The notes beneath the pieces were generated by a model. The model worked only from the letters and a program-made list of their open reading frames with translations. It ran no database searches and was not told the origin of the DNA. A DNA stretch of 64,000 nucleotides from Alitta virens (Eukaryota; Annelida; Polychaeta; Phyllodocida; Nereididae), in assembly GCA_932294295.1 (NCBI GenBank), contig OW028585.1:20095912-20159911 (forward strand). The letters are read 5' to 3'. Both the position numbers and the translations under genes were made by a program. Positions 13,496 through 28,400 of the stretch are shown here, one piece after another (the first letter of the stretch is position 1; every line of letters begins with the position of its first letter).

Positions 13496-16400
13496 AGGGA
13501 GAGGGAGAGAGAGAGAGAGAGAGAGGGAGGGAGGGAGGGAGGGAGGGAGGGAGGGAGGAAGTTGTTTGTGTTCAAAATGACAGGTGGCAGCACCATACGG
13601 ACCTGCTGTTAGTGGCGAGACTAAAATCACAATAATCTGTGAATCACGGAAAACTGACGATGCATTCTACTATTTCTAGTGGCTTGAATAAAGAAATTGC
13701 GTTGAATGGCAAACTTTTTATGTTATCTGTTGGTTATTTACAGGTGGAGCAAAGACTTGCAAACCTCACGAGTACCAGTGTGCCGACTCTGGCCAGTGCA
13801 TCAGGATGGAGTTGCTTTGTGATGATTATCGTGACTGTGCCGACGGAAGTGATGAAGGAAATATCTGCCGTGAGTTTCCTTGTTTTTCTCCTTATAGTTT
13901 AGTCGTAAGGGTATTGTACTAAAGGGAATCTTCCCTTTAAACTGCCCCTTTTGGAATCCAATGTAAATTTGCCAAATTGTCATACCTGGGCTACTGCATT
14001 TGGCAGTGATAAAATAAAAAAAGAATCCTAAATAGTTTCTGAGAAATTAAGAGATTTAATTTTCAGTATTTTCAAGGTCAAAATGGCCAATTATTTATTT
14101 TACATGTTTTCTGATGTTATCAGAACTGTGGTCAACATCTGACTGAAACACCCAAGCTTAATAAAACCCCTCTATTAAGGCCATTAGAGGCAGAATACAT
14201 ATATGGGAAAGTGTGTGGAGGGAGGAACATTATGCTCTATTGCCCATTACTGTAACCACTTCATGACTCTTGAATTATCTCTAAGGCAACGGAATTTCAG
14301 CTTAAAATTCGAGCCGAAACTGCAACAATTTCTACATTTGTAACTAAAAAACTAATTAACAATAAGCGCAGCTAGGTGAAATTCCCCACAACTTGTGTAT
14401 GAATGGTAAAGATGGGATGGGAGTGTTTTCACATAATTCAGTGACCCCCAAAATTCAGCTGGAAGATTCCCTTTAGGTATTTTGCATGGCAGTTATGCTC
14501 TTGAAAAATTAATTTACCAGTAGGAAGTTTGAATGAAATGAAGAAGGTGGTTAGCACTGCAAAGGAAACAAATTTTATGAGAGCTTTTATTTTAACATAT
14601 CCCATTGCAACTGTACTTTGAAGATTTTTGCTATGTTGTATATCACTCATTCAATTTTATAAATAATAAGCCCATTACCATGTAATACTAGTACTAACAA
14701 TGGCTGTGAAGCTGGTAGCTTGACCAACGTTTTGTGCACACAAATAAAATTTCTTAATTCTGCAACAAAAATGGTCTGAAATTTTCTTATAGACGTCTGA
14801 AATGGTGTGACCTAAGGATTCACAATTTTTCTTTTTCTACTTCTGTGTGAATTCTTTGGACAAGAAAAATCTGTGAATTTACCTACCTACCCGATGATTG
14901 TTTGAGGCTAACAACTGATCTTATACACAACTCTGAACCAATTTTTTTTACTTCTAATGTTTTAGGAGACATCAACGTGTGCAATGACCAAAGCGACTGT
15001 AAGGAACACCAGGAATGTCATAAATTCGGAAACAGCACCTTTTCTCGGTGCAGGTGCAAGAAGGGGTTTATGCAAGACCCTAATGGATGCACTGGTAAGA
15101 TAATACGTATAATATTAGAATGTTGTGATCTGAAATTGTTCATGTATGAAATATCGCAAACTGCTGTTGTTCAGCTGCATATAGAACCGTGCTTTTTATT
15201 TATTTATTCATTTCTTGGCTGACTTTATCTCCTGGATATTGTGTCATAAGGAAGATAGTGTGAGGCAGTTGAAAATTAAGGCCCATCACATTGCTTAATC
15301 TCAAGAAGATAAAGTCAGCAAAAAATATGGCGCATGGAACTCATTTATTGATGACTAAATTTGGCTGCTATATTTTTTGAGAGGGCATTTTGCCTTCACC
15401 CTGTTGACTGGCATGTACTTGCTCATTAGAGTCAAAAGTATTGGTTTATATTTTCAAGGTCACTCTTTTCACGACCTTCAAGCAACTCAAAGCGAGCCTG
15501 GTCTCCAGAGTTGTACCAACTTGTTATCGAGCTAGTCCTGTTTTTCTTGTTGCTTTTGAAACATGGATGAATGCTGCAATATATTTGTACATGATAGCAA
15601 CTTAATTTTGGTTCTTTAAAGATATCGACGAATGTCATCAGTTTGGATCTTGTCAACAAAGATGCTGGAATTTGGTCGGCCACAAGAAGTGCAGCTGTGA
15701 ACCTGGATTTAAACGTCAAAATTACACAGCCAAGAACATCACGATATGCGTAGCTGAAGGTATATTACTGACTTTTTAATTGTCATGGTTATGTGGTTTA
15801 GATTTATACTTTTGCATTGTTGCAAGTCCACCTGCATCACATACTTCTCCGGTTAAACTTAATGAATAATGTCAAAAATTTCACCTAAATTTAGCATGAA
15901 ATGTGGAGAGGAGGGTCGGTCATATTAAATATAGAAACTTAAAAATTTGTGCCTGATTTTAGGCTCTGTAAAGTGCGATGCATCATACTCGCAATCACAT
16001 AATACATGTGTAAATTACTAGGGGTCTGTACCGGTTCACGATATATCGATTAAACCAGTTATTTCAATCGATACGATTACATGAATCACTTTATTGGGTC
16101 AGTTGGATAATCGTTTGACTTCTTAAATTCGTCGATTTCCATGCACGAAACTCGTATTCTGCCAAAAATGAAGGGTTTTCGTGGGTGATATTGCTAATTC
16201 CATTAAATGTTTTCATTGTGAAGAGAGGATTTTTGAATGAATTTGTCAATAAGGGATTAAAACTTATAAATGCAAATGTTTAAAAAAAAAAAAGGAATTA
16301 ATTTTTCGCGCTCGTCCAAAAAATCTTTTTAAGTTTTCGTTTCAATCGATATATCGAGTATCAATTGTCCAATCAATAGATACGTATCGTATCATTTGAA

Positions 16401-19400
16401 ACAAACGATATGGACCCCTAAAAATTACTAAAAACAGTAGCAATGTATACATATTGACTATATATGTTGTTTCTCAGTTTATTATGTTAAGATGTGTGTC
16501 TTTGGATGCTTGCTGTGTATTTGACCTTTTTGGAAGACAATTTTTATGCTTTCTGCAGGAGAAGACCCATTGTTGCTCATAGCAACAAGAACGGAAATCC
16601 TCGGTGCTCAGATCAAACTGGAATACTATGGCCACATTCCTGCGACACATAGTATTTTACCCTCTTTGCAGGTTGGTGCTGGTTTTTCCGACAATGTAGA
16701 GGCATAACGTGTTAAAATGTTCCTGTGATGTGACATGAATCACAATGCTAACATTCTCAGAAGATATTTCAACAGTTTCTATTGTTTTATTATTATTGTT
16801 TTTTGCCATAAATTTCACATAACATTGTACACGTATAATTTTCCTTCTCGAAGGCATATATCTGCTGCTAAAAAGTTAAGTTTTAATTAAAATACAAGAA
16901 TAAAAAGAAAATAATCAAAAAGGCCGGGGGATGATATATTTTTTAAGTTACTCCAAACTCAAAGACGCAATGTCATAGTTCTGAGAATTTCGTATATAAT
17001 TATACTTTGGGTGATTATTTAAACTGTGGTGGCTATATTGTGTAGTATAGATTAGCGAAAATATGAAATGAATGTCCATACCATACCATTAATGTCAAAT
17101 ATCACCATGACTTGCCTTGTGGTATTTTCATAGCCTTCCTGTAATATTTTCTCATTTGGCTAGTTGGAAATGTCTTTGATCCAAGAATGGAGAACTATCC
17201 TACCCCAGTTATTCATTGACTCAAAGTGTTGCAGTTAACCTAAACTTCACGCGCTGTCATCACAATGTTTTACTTGCTTTAGTATAATTTGTTACAAACT
17301 AAATGACAGGTAATATTTTATTACCATCACTTTTATGTATATATATTTTTTAAAGAATTTCATTGTCTGTTCTCTTCCAGGGTGTTAAAATAGGAGGCAT
17401 GGATGTTTACCAGGGCGATGGAGAAATGACAGTCTTTGTCACCAACCATGACAAGAATGGGTCAAGCATTTTCTACTTCAAACACAAGACGAACAAAACT
17501 CCGTCGAACAGAGTAAAGCGCCAAAGTGGCAGTCAAAGTGGCAGTGGGGATCCTGTTGAAAAGCTCAATGTGAGTATGAGTCTATTATCTCTTGTAAATG
17601 TTGTGCTATGGCATTCATTTAGCACTGTGGTGGCTATTAATGCACCTGGTCATTTGCGGAGAATAGTATCGAATACATTGGGAGTGGAGACTGACCTCTG
17701 AAATCAATTTCTTGTCCAGATTTACTTGTTGTAGCTTTATTGTAATAAATTACAAAGCTGGAATACCATGTGTCCCTAATATCGCTCTTAATAAAAGTTG
17801 AATAAATTATATTATAAATACAACACTGAACATCCAAAAACTTCAGTTCATCTATTTATTTACCATAATAGACTACCTTTAAATTAAATTTTTAAGAAAA
17901 GGAGAGAAAAACTGAATTACAAATTAAAATTTCACCTCACACAGAAGCAAAGTTTAGATTGATTGATAGGGTTCAGGTTTATTAGAGAAACACCAACTAG
18001 CATTTACCCCATTGTAACTCTTTCATCTTCCAGCTAACAACGGGTGAAATCAGACAGCCCGTCGACATAACTGTGGATTGGGTGAGCCATCGACTGTATT
18101 GGACAGACGCCGGGACTAGAATGGTGATGAGTAGTGACTTCAACGGCAGCCGACCTTTGACTGTTGCCAAGGTCAATCTACACAAGCCCCAGGCTATTGT
18201 TGTGGACCCTGAGTCTAGGTAAGTGAAGGACGGTCGTAATGACAAATATAGACTGAGACAGAATGACAGAGCATGAAGAAAGACATACAGCATATCAAAC
18301 ATGTACAGTTGACAGTAATCCTGTGTAAACGTGCAAACTTTTTGTGCTAGCCAATATTAAAGAATAGACCGTGGTGTAAGCTGACCAGATTGAAAGATTA
18401 TAACTTTACGTCGATGCATATATTTGAGTTTTTGCTCATGAGTAATACAGTAAATTGCAAGATCTCGAGTGTGGGTGATTAGACAATGTTCAATTCTGTT
18501 CATACGTTATGTTTTCTTGGGCATGCAAACACATTTGAATGGGGAGAAAAAAGTAACAGAGCCTACAGGTGGCACTATAACCCTAGCACGTATAAAGACA
18601 ATAAGATGACATCACTACACCATTGTTACATGGATGATCACAGAATAGATGATGCCATCAAACAAGACCTATCTGCTACAGTGACAATGAACTCTTGTGG
18701 TACTTTTTCTCCCCATTGATTGTTAATATATACATATAATAGCCCAAGATATTGTGTTGATTACACTGGTATTATGATAATTGCACTATGATCTGATACT
18801 AGCGATATCAAAGCAAACGCTGTAAGTGTAATACTGTATTAATGTTACTGATAATATTTTGCATTAATCTGCTGACGATAACAAATTGTTGATATTCATC
18901 TTCGATTCTTCCAGATATGTCTTCTGGTCGGACAGCGGTATCGGAGCAAAAATCGAACGTGCTAACTTGGATGGCAGTGACCGTCAAACTCTAGTTTCCG
19001 AAAGAATAGAATGGCCGACTGGACTAGCAATGGATTATCCGAATAGAAGACTTTATTGGGCGGACGCTCGTAGAAGAACGATCGAGACCATTACGCTGGA
19101 TGGCAGAAATCGACATGTGGTTTATCAGTTCCCATCTGGAAATGCTAGTACAGGTAGGGATTGATTGATTGATTGATCAGTTTAGTTCAATTTAATTCAG
19201 TTTTATTCAAGGTATTATTATTGTCACATTAACAGACTCTTGTAATGCTGATATGATACATAATTCTATTTGTCAGAAGATAGATAGATGGATATATTAG
19301 ATATATATATTAGATATATAGATTGATTGATTGATCCATCCATCTACTCATCCATTCATTCTATCTTTGATTGACAACTAATTGGTGTACTAATGCAGTG

Positions 19401-22400
19401 TTCGCATTAGACGCTCGCCCCGCTCGCCCGACCCGACTTTCTTGGCGCACGGGCGAGCAGGATAAGGATAGCACTGGTCCGTGTGAGCGAGTAGCCAATT
19501 AAATGTGCTTTATTTTGCCTCCAATCTGTCAGTTATGTTAACTATTTGATTGCAATATTGGTCAAAGGCATAATTCATAGAAGTGGAGCACACAGATTGC
19601 AATTGACTCTGTGGCATCTTCAACAGTCAATGGAAGTGTCAAGTCCCCCATGCTTTAGGCCTAAGTGCAATTGACTGCTCAAAGGCTGCTAAGTCTTTCA
19701 ACAATAGCTTTGTAGATCTATTCCACTTTAATTTTGTGATTTTAATTACTGCTTTAGTAAATATGAATAATATTACATTTTATATTTATATTCATACATG
19801 TACCACATGTATAAATTATTATTAAAGTAATTGCCGTGTGGGCAGGAGGGTGCATTTTACTGGAAAAGTAGAAGTTAATCATATGTAGTTTGTGGTAACA
19901 TGGGTACTATTGATTTATAATTATAAGCATCCCTTCCTGTAGATTCTGATATAAAAATATCATTCCTGCCAATTTTGAAAGTTAATAATCTTGAGTAAGA
20001 TAATGAACACTGATGTGCCAGAAGTACTCAGTACTAGGGGTTGCGCTTAGTTATGGACCAGTAACAATGTGAACGGACCAACACCTTGTTGGACTTACTG
20101 GTCCGTGTGGACCAGTACTAAATTTGACGAGTCTTGAACACTGCTAATGTCTTGTATGGCCTGTGACATTGAATGAAATTATGTATTTTCTCTGTCAGCC
20201 TATGTGACCCGCTAGTGTCACACTTATCAATAACTTATCAATAGGCTGGGAATATGCACTGTTATCCTTTTGATTTTGATTTATTTTATTAACGTCTTGT
20301 CCTGTTTGCGCACAAGACAAGACTGTACAATTAGTGATAACAATGGTCGAGTATTATCAATAAAGGGCTTCCTAATAAGTTATCACACACTAAGTCTTGT
20401 AGTGGTGTATGTCGTCTATTACATTTCATAAACACTTCCTTACCTTTTAATTACAGACAGTGAAGCTCCGTACAAACTGGACGTCTTTGAAAACTTCCTG
20501 TACGTCACGACGTACAACACGCACAACATTATCCAACTGGACAAGTTCTCAAATTCCAGCAAGATTACTCATGACAAAGGTAATACTGTACAATGCAAGT
20601 CAATGTTGTTTGACATAGAATAAACCGTGAAGCTAAACTCTGAATACTAGAGCCGAAAATTGTCTGAAAAGAGGACCAAAGGTGGGACAAGTCTGACCGT
20701 CAAATCCTACCGTGGTTGATTTCACAAAGTGAGGATTTGACCGAATTTAAGTGGAGAAGCAATCTTGGTTTGGGAGCAAACAATTTGATTGCGGACAGTG
20801 TAGATAAATCGTGTATATTAACCTATACGACATGGCAAGCCTCTGTACTCATAAAATGATGTAACATCATATTTGACCATAATTATCTAAAGAGCTAATT
20901 AGTTCCATGCTACGTCAAAATAGGCACAGTGATTGTCCTAATTTTGGTACCGATTGCCACTTATATTTCAAACTCTCGGATGCACATTTTAAAGCACCCA
21001 TACCAAATGAGCGTCAGATATTCAGACTATGCGCGGATGATGTCCTTTCAATTCAGTATTAAAATCTGTTTCTTTCTTTATCTAGGCCATGTCCTCTTCA
21101 GCGACCTGATCCGAGTAAGTAGCATTGTAATCTCACAGCAATACAAGCAACGTAACATGTCTGCCGACCTTCAGCTGAATCCGTGCTCTGCGGACGGTAT
21201 GAATAAATGCAGCAGCTACCCTGGATCTTTGTGTGTTAACTTCCACGGGGGCCAGTACAGGTAAGTTGCATAAGTGCAAGATCCGTTTACTCTTATTTGG
21301 CTGTTAGTCATTGTAACACGTTAATTTGAATTTTGATGATCTTGATGATGTCAGTGCCTCGGTTGCTAGATACTGATATTCTCAGTATGATGCAGCAAGT
21401 TGAAATGGATGCTTAGTAGGGGTCTGTACAGGTTCACGATATATCGATTAAACCGGATCGATACGATTACATGAATCACTTTATTCGGTCAGCCGATAAT
21501 CGTTTGACTTCTTAAATCCGTCCATTTCCATGCACAAAACTTGTATTCGCCGAAAATGAAGTGTTTTCGTGGGTGATATTATGGTACCGCCACTATACCC
21601 TAGTGGCAGCTGTTGAACGTAATTTGCGCCACCTGGTGAATTTTGCATGCACTACCGTTCGTCAGCTTAATTTCGTCTTTCTTTTCAAGTCTTCGTATCA
21701 ATCGATATATCGTGTATTGATTGTCCAATCAATAGATACGTACCTGATTGTTTGAAACAAATGATATGGACCCCTAAATTGCTTAGTATGCACCAGTCAT
21801 TAAAAATGTTGATAGATATGTACAATTATGTATCCATGGTATCTGACACAACTCTGCTATAATCTATTGTACTGATGTATAGGAACTACAGTTTGATGAG
21901 CTCACACTTGTTCTTGAGTGTGATAAACAAATGTATACTTTACGATTTAGCGTTAAATATGGCGACACTGGTGTGACCTCTAAATCACCGTAGTTAACCT
22001 TCTATGCAGTACTATATGGCATATGCAGTTCCCTGGGAGTTCAAAATGGAGTGCAAATTAATCAATTTATGCATTATTCTCAGACCATTTTGCAGAACTG
22101 TTTATCTATTGTTTTATCACTGGAGAAATGCCAGTTTATTTGTAAATTATTTACTAATTCCAGATGTCCCTGTCCTGATGGATTTGCCAAAAGCAAAAAC
22201 GGTTCGAACAGTTGTTCTCCCACCGTTCAGAATCCTTGTTACTCTTATTGTGAGCACAATCACGTGTTGAATTGCAGTTTCACGGAACATGGAAATCCGA
22301 AATGCAGGTTAGTTGTGAGATTAAATTGCAATTAATATTGTAACTGCAAATAAAATTGTATATGATAAAGAAAGACATTTAATCACAATTGACATTATGC

Positions 22401-25400
22401 ATAGCAAATAAATACATTGAAACTGCACTTATTTTTATACATAATAAAGAACTGCAATTGATGTTGTACATAGCAAAATCATGCAGTAGAACCCAACATT
22501 GAAGACCCCCCAATATTAAGACGACGTTGGTTGTATGACTTAATTGCTGTGTCCCCAAAAGGTGTATTTGCAAGAGTAGATATAAACAAGAAGTTTCATG
22601 TGGTTTAAAAAAAATTCAAAGTCTTATGGAGCGTGTAAATATCCTTTTTTATTTGAAATCTTAGAATTGCTTGTCTGGTGCATTTAAGTGACACATTTGC
22701 ATTTTACTTTCAGTTGTAGCACAGGTTTTTCAGGCCCCCGATGTGAAAAAGACCTCTGCAAGGGCTATTGCAACAACGGTGGAGTGTGCAAAGTTTTGGA
22801 AAACAAGCCTGCTTGCACGTAAGTCTATGAATTTTGTTTTCTTTTTTTTGTATACACGACTAACTTATTTTAAGCGTCATGGGTTTTCTTTTTGATTTTT
22901 ACAGATATTGTTTTAAATACTTGGCAATGAAAGTTACAGGTAATAGAAAGATGTTTTAGCAGAGGTGAGACTTACGATTATTTTTCTCTTCTAGGTGTCC
23001 AAATCAGTTCACTGGACCCAGATGCGACACCAATAATTGCACCGGATATTGCTACAACAAGGGTTACTGCCAGCATGTCGCTACAGGGGTAGCTTGCAAG
23101 TAAGTTGTCCGCCATCGAGTAGATGAGGTCACGTTGGCTTCGCAATCAAATAGGTTCTTAACTTTTAACCTTTGAAGGCATACATTGATCGGGTCACCTG
23201 ACCAGTCCTGAAGTCAGGTTAATTGACAGCTTCCAAAATGTTTCAATTGTTAAATCTCACCAGGTGGCATGATCATTTTCGCCACGCGCGCCATCTGGCG
23301 AGATTTCATGGTGCAAAAAAGTTTAAAACAAACTATTGTTATGGAGAGATATATCGCAATTTATATAGGAAAGAATTATCTTTAACGGTGCATAAATTGG
23401 TACAAACAAGTAGAACAATTACACAAATACACGGTAGAAAGCACACAAGGGATCTTGCAGTTACAAGGGTAAATATTTTGCCGTCAGAGGAGAAGTTGGG
23501 GAGTGAACCCAGGACCTTCCGCAGAACTGGCTAATATGGAATTGTCGGATGCTTTTACCATCGATTTATTATATTTTTAGGTGTCCACAAGGTTTCACAG
23601 GAGCGAGATGTGACAAAGTTGCCCCTGGAAATGGATGCAAAGGTTTTCAATGCTATAATTCCGGAGTGTGTTACCTTGACGAACAGAACAGACCCAACTG
23701 TCATTGTGGGCAATTTTATTCAGGTGAGAGGATTTCTGTGCATTGTAATGTGGGATTGTGGCAAGTCCAAATTTGAAAATGTATACTGCTATAACAAGAA
23801 TATTCTTTTTCAAAAAAAGAATAGATACCTGGTGTTGTGTGTAGAATGCCAGCAGCACTAGGCCTACAATGTAAACACTTTAATACATAGGGAAATCCTG
23901 CCAAAACTGTTTTAACTTGCTCTTTCGTACAGTTTTGGGAGTACAGCTATAAATGGCACACCATTAGAACTGCGATACAAAAGCGCAACTTACAAACCAA
24001 GTTCGATTATAGCACAAATTCAGGCCTCGCAAAATCCCCCTCCCTGCCTACGCTGCTGCTGCGTTGACCCATATATTCTCAAAACTCAGAGCGTTTGTTC
24101 GCTTAAATATACCTGGTCTGTCATAGAACATAGTATGATAGTTCTATACTTGATAAAGGCCTAGGCCCAGGTAAAAAAAAATTTATTAGTACTTCTGTCA
24201 TTGATTATGGTATGTATACAGTACTTGGATTGCACATACCAGTTACGTCTTCATGTCTCAGAGCATCCCTCCCCGACTATCAGATATTGACTATATAGAC
24301 TAACTTATTGCACAAATGAGATATATTTGTAAAATATGTATATGTCTTTGACTCTTGAAACATTTACAAGCCCTCGGAACTGAGCTGCCCATGTGTATTA
24401 GGCCATTGTAAAACTTAACTGGAATTGAATGAAATACAGTACAAGGGATGATAGGGGAATAACTTCCTAATTAAAGTGACATATGTTGAATTATGAACAA
24501 ACAAAATTTGATAAATCTTTTTTCATTTATGCAGCCCAGTGTAACTAAATCAATATTTGCAAAATTTTGATAATATACTTACACACTATCCACAAAGGAA
24601 AAAAGAAAAAGAAAGAAAGGACTTCGATTTGTTGATGATCATTTCGATTTGTCGATGTTCATTTCAATTTGTCGATGTTCATTTCAATTTGTCGATGTTT
24701 ATTTTTCGTTGTCGTTCATTTCCAGGTGACAACTGCCAAAAGTGTTCCTTCCGATGTCCGGAGGGAAAGCAATGTCCAGTGCAAGACTGTAGCGGCCATG
24801 GGCGTTGTACACATATTGACAATGGTGGAGCTAAATGCACTTGCGACGAGGGTTATACATCACCGTGTGCCCATCATGCAGACTATGCACGACATGCTTG
24901 CTACGATAGCTGTGTGGATGTGTGCTACGGTAAACTATTACGCAATAATAATAATAATATTATTAGCTATATTATGTCAGCAAAAACATTCATGCCATCC
25001 TTATATGGACGTAGGTGTGATTGGTGTATAGATCCTCCTTATACTGCAACATTCCAATTATTTAACAGTCGGAAAGTGATAGAAGTATTGCAAGCGAAAC
25101 AGTGTGATGTATATGTGTTAGGATCATTATAGAAAGCCTTTACGCTAATCATTCTCAATTAAAGCTGTAGGTGTGTGTAAGCAGGGTGGAGATGAAATCT
25201 TAGAAATCCTAAGAAGTGCTAAGTCCCATCCATAACAAAGGGCTTAACATGTTTTTGCTGTTTGTAGAAAAATTATCTTAAAACATCTTGAGTTTAGTTT
25301 TTGCATGAAAAAGTTATTTTCAATAGATAAGGTGTGATATACATTTATTTGAAAGTATTGATTTGGTCGCGAAGAGCTATACGAAACAGTTGTGTAGGAT

Positions 25401-28400
25401 TTATGTCACATCTATATTCGCCCATTAGTGGGTCTTTAATTCTGAGGAGTATATTATTTCGACTTATTATTGTGTATCATAATATTTTGAATTACCAGCA
25501 TCGTATTTTAACTGTTCATTTATTATCAATTTACAGATTACTGCAAGCACAATAACACTTGCAGAGTGGAAAATGGAAAGGCTGTGTGTCACTGCGAGAA
25601 ACCGTGGAGTGGAAAACAGTGTGTCGTCAACTTGTGTGAAGACCATTGCAAAAATGGTAGGCTTTATTTCAGACTGATTACAATGTGTCCAGCTGTCTGG
25701 GAAAAGTCACGGAAAAGTTAAATTTCTTCCAGGTCATGGAAAAGTCAGGGGATTTTGATTTAGGTCAGGGAATAATGGGGAAAAAGGTCATGAAAAGTCA
25801 AGTCAGGGAATTTTGATTTAGGTCAGGGAAAAATGGGGGAAAAGGTCATGGAATTTTGATTTAGGTCAGGGAAAAAGTCATGGAAAATTAGGGAATTTTT
25901 TTAATTTTCAGTTTTGGAAGGGAAGCATTATGAGCTCCTTTGGCCGTACAGCATTTGTCAAGTTACCAAGTTGAAGCTCATTCTTCTGCTGTTGCTGTGT
26001 GTCTTAGTTGTTAATTATTCGGTGAAATATATGTACACAGGATCACGCCATAATATATTTGTTAAAATCTCTGTGATTTGATTTATCCAAATTGTCGACA
26101 TTCGGTCATGGAAATTCATATTGTAGTCATGGAAAAGTCAGGGATTGTTTTTTTTTTATCTACTGCTGAACATCCTGGAATAGTATACACCCTTTTCACA
26201 GAAAAGTCGTGTTTGCATTTTTCATGATTTTTGCCTCATTGACCTCTCTTTGTACCCAGATGCAAGAATTGTGATGTCATCAGTAGGTAATGGCTTCGAT
26301 GAGGTCACAGAGTGCAAGAACAATGATCAAGTTATAACATCATAATATATTATGTAATTAAACAAGGTCTATGTCCTAATGGCTGCCACGTGATGAGGGT
26401 TTATATTACTAATATGTCATTGTAGATGTTTTTCAGCAATCGGGGAAAAGTTTAAATTCTCCAAAGTCATTGAAAAGACATGGAATGGTTTTTCGTGGTC
26501 CGGGAGATTTTTATAATTTGAATAAAATAATTAAATTGTGAGGCATATAAACAGTCGACAACATTTCCAAATTACGAGAAGCAGAAATTATGGAGCGCCA
26601 GAGGCTTTACTGTCAATGAAAAGAGGGCATTATGATAATAATGCTGCTTTGACCTACAGAATGACGATCTTAATGTTGTGTCTCTTGATTTTTTTAAAGA
26701 TATATGTTTAAACATTTTGTGAATGTTTGATCCTGGAAATATTTGAATTGATTATGGAGAGAATCATTGGAAAATCTGAGAATTTTTTTCTCATCAAATA
26801 CTGGACATGTGGTTTATCATTAAATTGCTAAATTTGCTAAATAAAATCATTAAAATACCAACCATAAACATGCTGAATAATCTGTATTTGTTGACTGTGT
26901 TGTAGGCTACTGTAATCAAAAGACGTTGCAATGTGCTTGCTATGAAGGCTGGACTGGCGAAACGTGCGACCAGCAAGTTTCGGAAAAATGCAATTGTCAA
27001 AATGGAGGAACATGTCAAGGTGAGTGGAAAATCTTTTGTGGTATCAACGTTGTCGTAAGTGCCCTCCACTGGCCTCCAGATGTAATGATATGATATTTCA
27101 TAAGTGCCTGATGGTACCTCCTGATAGAAAATTACATCAACAATCAATATGAAGAAAGTTCGAGAATTAAAGTTAATTTGACATTTTGGAACACTTCAAA
27201 TTTTCAAAAAATTCCGAGCTATGATATCTATCCGCCTACTTGCCTACCTGTAAACCAATCTACCTACTAACTTACCTATCTGTCTACTTATCTACTACCT
27301 CCCAACCTATCTATCTATCTATTTATCTTATTTTATTTTACTACTTTCAGAAAATGGCTCCAAAGTCTCCTGTGAGTGTCCATTGGGCTACACCGGTGAG
27401 CTCTGTACGGAGGAGTCCGGATGCGAAATTATTCGATGTCTCCATGGTGGCACATGTCAGCGACAAGTCGACAGCTACCATTGCCAGTATGTTTGTTTAC
27501 TGCAGAACATTATAAGAATGCAATCAAGTGTAGTTCAGTTCATATTGCAAGTGTCCTTGCGACATCACAATTGTATTAAGAATTATTTTCGCCGGAACTT
27601 ACATTGCTTTCGACCATTTCACACAATATAGTGTCTTGTCCTTAAATTGACTTTAAAATCAATCGAGCAAGGTGAACTGTGGCAACACAAGACAATATTT
27701 GATTCAACCAGATTTGCTCACACTTCACTGCATTTGACAGTAAAGATCTGCTCACTGTTAAGACCAACCCGTGTGTGAGACCAGCAAATTAAATCCCCCA
27801 ACCAGAATGTATTAATTTTGTATATGACAGCTATCGGAGTCAGACGTAATGACGACATGATAAGGCTTGTAGTCATCTTTTTGCCTCGCCTATACCACAA
27901 CGGTGGGGTGTTCTACTTGCCAGCCATAGACCATTCTTATCATGGTAATTTGATGACCAGGAAGTTGATCATGAAGTTCTGCTTTATTTGTTAATTCTTA
28001 GAACTTTAGGTATTCTACAAAATGTTCAGAGCTGGTGTAGATTAATATAATGGTGTGCTTAAGTAATATTCCTGTAGTAGTGTAATTATTTAAAAGCTGT
28101 TATCTAGCTCGGTCTACCTCATAACATAATTGATGAGTTTTGCTGTATTATTTATACCTGTAGTATATATTAATTAATTAATGAATGCTCTCCTTTCATT
28201 TCAGATGCGAACTGGGATACATGGGAATCAAATGCCAAGACAAGATGCCCCAGGAATGCGTTTCCTTTTGCAAAAATGGAGGAATTTGTGAGAAATGCCT
28301 GACGATGCCAGTTCCAAAATGCGAAAGTTGCAGGTAACTTCCTCTCAATGTATTTCCCTCTAGATATTCCTAATTTATTGAAACCGTAGCATTGCAGAAT

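Noticed and set aside
13417..13635. Glu/Arg/Gly-rich frame, and the Leu/Ser/Pro frame opposite
   Set aside because: Both read through the GA/GGGA microsatellite.
23223..23534. 103-aa frame between LRP1 EGF exons
   Set aside because: It lies in an intron, and has SINE-like text (GTGAACCCAGGACCTTCC) near its end; no protein match.
24930..25132. Extension of LRP1 exon 24726-24929 along its open frame
   Set aside because: A donor (GTAAAC) at 24930 joins in phase to the EGF exon at 25537; the extension has no EGF pattern and hits a stop.
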